This document shows, piece after piece, positions 60,824 to 64,000 of a stretch of 64,000 nt of DNA (position 1 is the first letter of the stretch; the number at the start of each line of letters is the position of its first letter). The DNA comes from UBA1672 sp050633505 (GTDB lineage Bacteria > Pseudomonadota > Alphaproteobacteria > Micavibrionales > Micavibrionaceae). The notes under the pieces were generated by a model, which saw only the letters and a program-made list of their open reading frames with translations, was not told where the DNA came from and did no database searches. Location of the stretch: positions 1-64,000 of the forward strand of contig JBOEGQ010000010.1 of NCBI GenBank assembly GCA_050633505.1, in the 5' to 3' direction. Both the position numbers and the translations under genes were made by a program.

Positions 60824-62392
60824 ATGGAACTTTTGCAAGTCGCTGATACTGTTGCCCGCGAAAAAAATATTGATCGGGAAATTGTGATCACAGCTATGGA
60901 AGAAGCAATTCAAAAAGCTGGACGTTCAAAATATGGGTATGAGCAAGATATTCGCGCACAAATTGACCGCGGCAGTGGAAACATCGAATTAAAGCGTTAC
61001 CGCGAAGTCGTTGCAAATGACTTTGAAATAGAAAATGAAGTCGCACAGCTTAAGCTTGACCAAGCAAAGCGCATTAAACCGGACGCAGAACCGGGTGAAT
61101 TTCTGATTGATAATCTTCCACCATTGGATTTCGGTCGTATTGCTGCACAAACAGCCAAACAAGTCATTATGCAAAAAGTTCGTGAAGCAGAGCGCGCACG
61201 TCAATATGAAGACTTTAAGGACAAAGTTGGTGAAATCGTAAACGGTGTTGTTAAACGTGTTGAATACGGTAATGCAACAATTGATATCCAAGGGCGCGCT
61301 GAAGGTATGCTACGCCGGGACGAAACGATTCCTCGTGAGCCATTGAACGTAAATGACCGCGTTCGCGCAATCATTTATGAAGTTCGTGAAGAGACACGTG
61401 GCCCGCAAATTTTCCTATCACGTAGTCACCCTGAATTTATGGCTAAGCTATTCACGCAGGAAGTACCGGAAATCTATGACGGTATCATTGAGATCAAAAA
61501 AGTTGCCCGTGACCCAGGAAGCCGTGCAAAAATCGCCGTTCTTTCCGGTGATCATTCCATCGATCCTGTTGGCGCCTGTGTTGGTATGCGCGGAAGCCGT
61601 GTTCAAGCCGTCGTGAACGAGCTTGGCGGTGAAAAAGTTGATATCATTCCATGGTCAGAGGACATCGGCACATTCGTTGTTAGTGCGCTTCAACCCGCCA
61701 TTGTTTCAAAAGTTGTTCTGGATGAAGATAAAAAGCGTATGGACGTCGTTGTTGGTGAAGACCAACTCAGTCTTGCAATCGGTCGTCGCGGTCAGAATGT
61801 TCGCCTCGCATCGATCCTGACAGAGTGGGACATCGATATCATGACGGAAGAGCAAGAATCAGAACGTCGTGCAGAAGAGTTCAAAACACGCTCTGCCCTC
61901 TTTATTGAGGCGCTGGATGTTGATGACGTTATTGCACACCTCCTTGTTGCAGAAGGTTTCACAAGTGTAGAAGAAATCATCGAAACACCTGTTGATGAGC
62001 TCAACATGATCGAAGGTTTTGAAGAAGAAATTTCTATCGAACTTCAAAGCCGTGCGCAAAACTGGCTAGACCAAAAAGCAGCTGAGCTTAAAGAGAAACA
62101 ATCAGATCTTGGTATTCAAGATGACCTTATGGCCGCTGAAGGCTTACGCCCTGATCAGATCTTAAAACTTGGCCAGGAAGGTGTGAAAACACTTGATGAT
62201 CTAGCTGACTTGGCTGGTGATGAACTTGTTGAAATGCTTGGTGATAACCAAATCACCGAGGTTTATGCCAATGAAATCATCATGAAGGCACGCGAACATT
62301 GGTTCGCAGAAGAAGATGCCGCTGCTGCTGCTGCTGCTGAAAAGGCATCAGAAGAAGAGACATCAGAAGAAAGCGCATCAGACGATGCGTAA
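60824..62392 (+). CDS. nusA: Transcription termination/antitermination protein NusA
   Basis: A 522-aa RNA polymerase-binding factor. The order is N-terminal polymerase-binding domain (about 1-110), S1 domain (GEIVNGVVKRVEYGNATIDI), KH1 (DPGSRAKIAVLSGDHSID, GACVGMRGSRVQ) and KH2 (GEDQLSLAIGRRGQNVRLA), then C-terminal helix-hairpin-helix acidic repeats. The tail is acidic with an Ala run (EEDAAAAAAAEKASEEE). A YlxR gene, usual right after nusA in Alphaproteobacteria, is not seen before infB. Confidence 0.96.
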   Translation: MELLQVADTVAREKNIDREIVITAMEEAIQKAGRSKYGYEQDIRAQIDRGSGNIELKRYREVVANDFEIENEVAQLKLDQAKRIKPDAEPGEFLIDNLPPLDFGRIAAQTAKQVIMQKVREAERARQYEDFKDKVGEIVNGVVKRVEYGNATIDIQGRAEGMLRRDETIPREPLNVNDRVRAIIYEVREETRGPQIFLSRSHPEFMAKLFTQEVPEIYDGIIEIKKVARDPGSRAKIAVLSGDHSIDPVGACVGMRGSRVQAVVNELGGEKVDIIPWSEDIGTFVVSALQPAIVSKVVLDEDKKRMDVVVGEDQLSLAIGRRGQNVRLASILTEWDIDIMTEEQESERRAEEFKTRSALFIEALDVDDVIAHLLVAEGFTSVEEIIETPVDELNMIEGFEEEISIELQSRAQNWLDQKAAELKEKQSDLGIQDDLMAAEGLRPDQILKLGQEGVKTLDDLADLAGDELVEMLGDNQITEVYANEIIMKAREHWFAEEDAAAAAAAEKASEEETSEESASDDA

Positions 62393-62413
62393 TATCGGCA
62401 AAGAAAGGGACTA

Positions 62414-62482
62414 TTTTGGAAATTTCCAAAACCAAACATGCCAATAACATTTTCATCCTTTCCCGTATATGTGCGGGAAAGG
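62414..62482. promoter_or_regulatory. Two palindromes between nusA and infB
   Basis: An 18-base perfect palindrome TTTTGGAAATTTCCAAAA (62414-62431), then a hairpin CCTTTCCCG/CGGGAAAGG (62457-62465, 62474-62482) with an 8-base loop and no T run after it. They sit where the small ylxR gene is normally found. Confidence 0.5.
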
Positions 62483-62587
62483 GCTTCCGTTTCTGTCCGA
62501 TAAATACAGATATTTACCATGATAAAGGCTTTGCACTCGATACAATCGAAGTGTATACCTAATCGTACAAAATTTTAGGCGAAATAA

Positions 62588-64000
62588 ATGACTGAGAAAA
62601 AAGAAGAAAACACAAATAATAAATCTGGTGGAAAGACATTAAGTCTGTCAGGAAAAACATTGAGCCTAAAAGCTGGTGGCGGTGCGGGACGCGGTTCCTC
62701 CTCCCCTGGTGTTGCAGTAGAAGTTCGCAATAGAAAAAGAGCCGCTCCTGTCACAACAAAAACCTCTGCCGAACCATCAAAAACATCATCAAATGAAGAA
62801 CACCTTACATCCGGTGAAAAGGATGCGCGCGCGCGCGCTCTTAAAGCCGCAATGTCAGGTGATGCAAAGCGCAAAGAACTGCCTAAACGACGCGTTATGA
62901 CTCTTGAAGATAAAAAAGCAGAAGAAGAAACACTAAAAGCTGAGCAAGAGAAGATAGCTCAAGAAGAAAAGAAAAAAGAAGAAGCTGCTTTGAAGAAGGC
63001 CGCACCTGCTGCTACTGCATCGACTCCTTCTGCTCCGGAAAAAGAAGAAGCCAAGCGCCCTAAAAACTTCTCTAACCAAGATGCAAAACCCGCGGAAAGC
63101 TATCGCGATAAAATTAAGAAAGCTGCAGCAAAGCCAAATCCACGCACCGATAACCGCCGTGGTGGACGCCTAACTGTTGCGCAAGCACTGAACAAAGATT
63201 ATGAACGTGACCGCAGTCAATCTCTCGCTGCGCAGAAAAGAGCACGTGAAAAAGCCAGATTGGCCGCACAACCGTTTCAAGAGCCAACTCAAAAATCTGT
63301 ACGTGAAGTTACCCTTCCCGAGACCATTACCGTTCAGGAACTTTCAAATCGTATGGCTGAACCAGGTAAGGAAGTTGTCAAAGCCTTAATGAAAATGGGT
63401 GTAATGGCAACAAGCTCACAATCAATTGACGCGGATACCGCAGAAGTAATTATTGATGAGTTTGGTCACAAAGCAAAACGCGTTGCAGATGCCGATGTTG
63501 AAATTGGTCTGGATGATCACGAAGATACAAATGAAGAACTAGAAGCACGCCCACCTGTTGTGACAATTATGGGGCACGTTGATCACGGGAAAACATCTCT
63601 TTTGGATGCTTTACGTGAAACTGATGTCGTTGCCGGTGAAGCTGGCGGTATTACACAGCATATTGGTGCGTATCAGGTTCAACTTTCATCTGGTGACAAG
63701 ATCACCTTCTTGGATACCCCTGGACACGCGGCCTTTACAGAAATGCGCGCACGTGGTGCAGATGTAACTGACATTGTTGTTATTGTTGTGGCGGCAAATG
63801 ATTCAATCATGCCTCAAACAATTGAGGCCATTAACCATGCTAAAGCTGCGGAAGTCCCTATTATTGTCGCAGTTAATAAAATCGACTTGCCCGATGCAAA
63901 CCCAACAAAAGTAAAGCAAGACCTTTTACAGTACGAAGTTGTCATTGAAGAAATGGGCGGAGATGTACAGTGTGTGGAAATCTCGGCTAAAAAGAAAACC
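62588..64000 (+). CDS. infB: Translation initiation factor IF-2 (partial, 3' end off the window)
   Basis: 471 codons are visible before the window ends. The N terminus starts MTEKKEENTNNKSGGKTLSL with the alphaproteobacterial KTLSL repeats, then a long charged Lys/Glu/Ala region, the IF2_N-like segment (PETITVQELSNRMAEPGKEV) and the G domain: GHVDHGKTSL (G1), DTPGHAAF (G3) and NKIDLPDA (G4). The rest of the G domain and domains II-IV lie beyond 64000. It delivers initiator tRNA to the 30S subunit. Confidence 0.96.
   Translation, partial: MTEKKEENTNNKSGGKTLSLSGKTLSLKAGGGAGRGSSSPGVAVEVRNRKRAAPVTTKTSAEPSKTSSNEEHLTSGEKDARARALKAAMSGDAKRKELPKRRVMTLEDKKAEEETLKAEQEKIAQEEKKKEEAALKKAAPAATASTPSAPEKEEAKRPKNFSNQDAKPAESYRDKIKKAAAKPNPRTDNRRGGRLTVAQALNKDYERDRSQSLAAQKRAREKARLAAQPFQEPTQKSVREVTLPETITVQELSNRMAEPGKEVVKALMKMGVMATSSQSIDADTAEVIIDEFGHKAKRVADADVEIGLDDHEDTNEELEARPPVVTIMGHVDHGKTSLLDALRETDVVAGEAGGITQHIGAYQVQLSSGDKITFLDTPGHAAFTEMRARGADVTDIVVIVVAANDSIMPQTIEAINHAKAAEVPIIVAVNKIDLPDANPTKVKQDLLQYEVVIEEMGGDVQCVEISAKKKT

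Overview
The window comes from an alphaproteobacterium with a fairly AT-rich chromosome. The right-hand third (about 42.2-64 kb) carries the gene order miaB-phoH-ybeY-corC-like-lnt-xre-metK-trmB-rimP-nusA-infB, which is characteristic of Alphaproteobacteria. The genus cannot be read safely from the sequence.

Layout. (1) 1-1.58 kb is a small minus-strand operon of short membrane or exported proteins of unknown function. One two-gene unit in it is flanked by a 46-bp direct repeat. (2) 1.70-42.18 kb is a 40.5-kb integrated mobile element. It is bounded by a 25-bp direct repeat, one copy being the 3' end of an intact tRNA-Ser(GCU) gene, and a tyrosine integrase lies directly beside that tRNA. (3) 42.2-64 kb is chromosome: two tRNAs, an envelope operon (msbA and neighbours), assorted metabolic genes, then the translation, RNA and envelope housekeeping cluster. 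infB runs off the right edge.

The element is a mosaic. 2.3-5.4 kb has a HExxH metallopeptidase facing an ankyrin-repeat gene and an unknown gene. 5.6-16.6 kb is a mobilization module: membrane protein, lipoprotein, secreted von Willebrand A protein, cytosine methyltransferase, coupling ATPase without its own membrane anchor, small membrane protein, large serine recombinase, MobC, relaxase and two coiled-coil proteins. I see no type IV secretion channel, so it is probably mobilizable rather than self-transmissible. 16.7-25.2 kb has a 2443-residue RTX/cadherin-like protein preceded by an exported 369-residue protein. 25.5-30.8 kb has a second, short tyrosine recombinase, exported proteins, a DnaJ-domain gene and a terminator-ended cluster of hairpins. 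30.9-37.9 kb is a four-gene minus-strand set that looks like phage defence: SMC-like ATPase, restriction-nuclease/STAND NTPase, DUF3800 and FRG domain. 38.0-38.8 kb is a TacA/TacT-type toxin-antitoxin pair. 38.9-39.95 kb has no convincing gene but is packed with perfect inverted repeats, with A-rich linkers on the plus strand. I read it as a candidate large structured non-coding RNA of about 1 kb. A small metzincin-type protease gene and the integrase follow.

The points most worth a second look are the large structured RNA candidate, the defence cluster with its interspersed repeat family, the methyltransferase gene in which two overlapping frames both look protein-like, and a fossil initiator-tRNA 3' end read through by the serine recombinase gene, which suggests the mobilization module once sat in a different tRNA. 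All family assignments come from motifs recognised by eye; no database search was possible.
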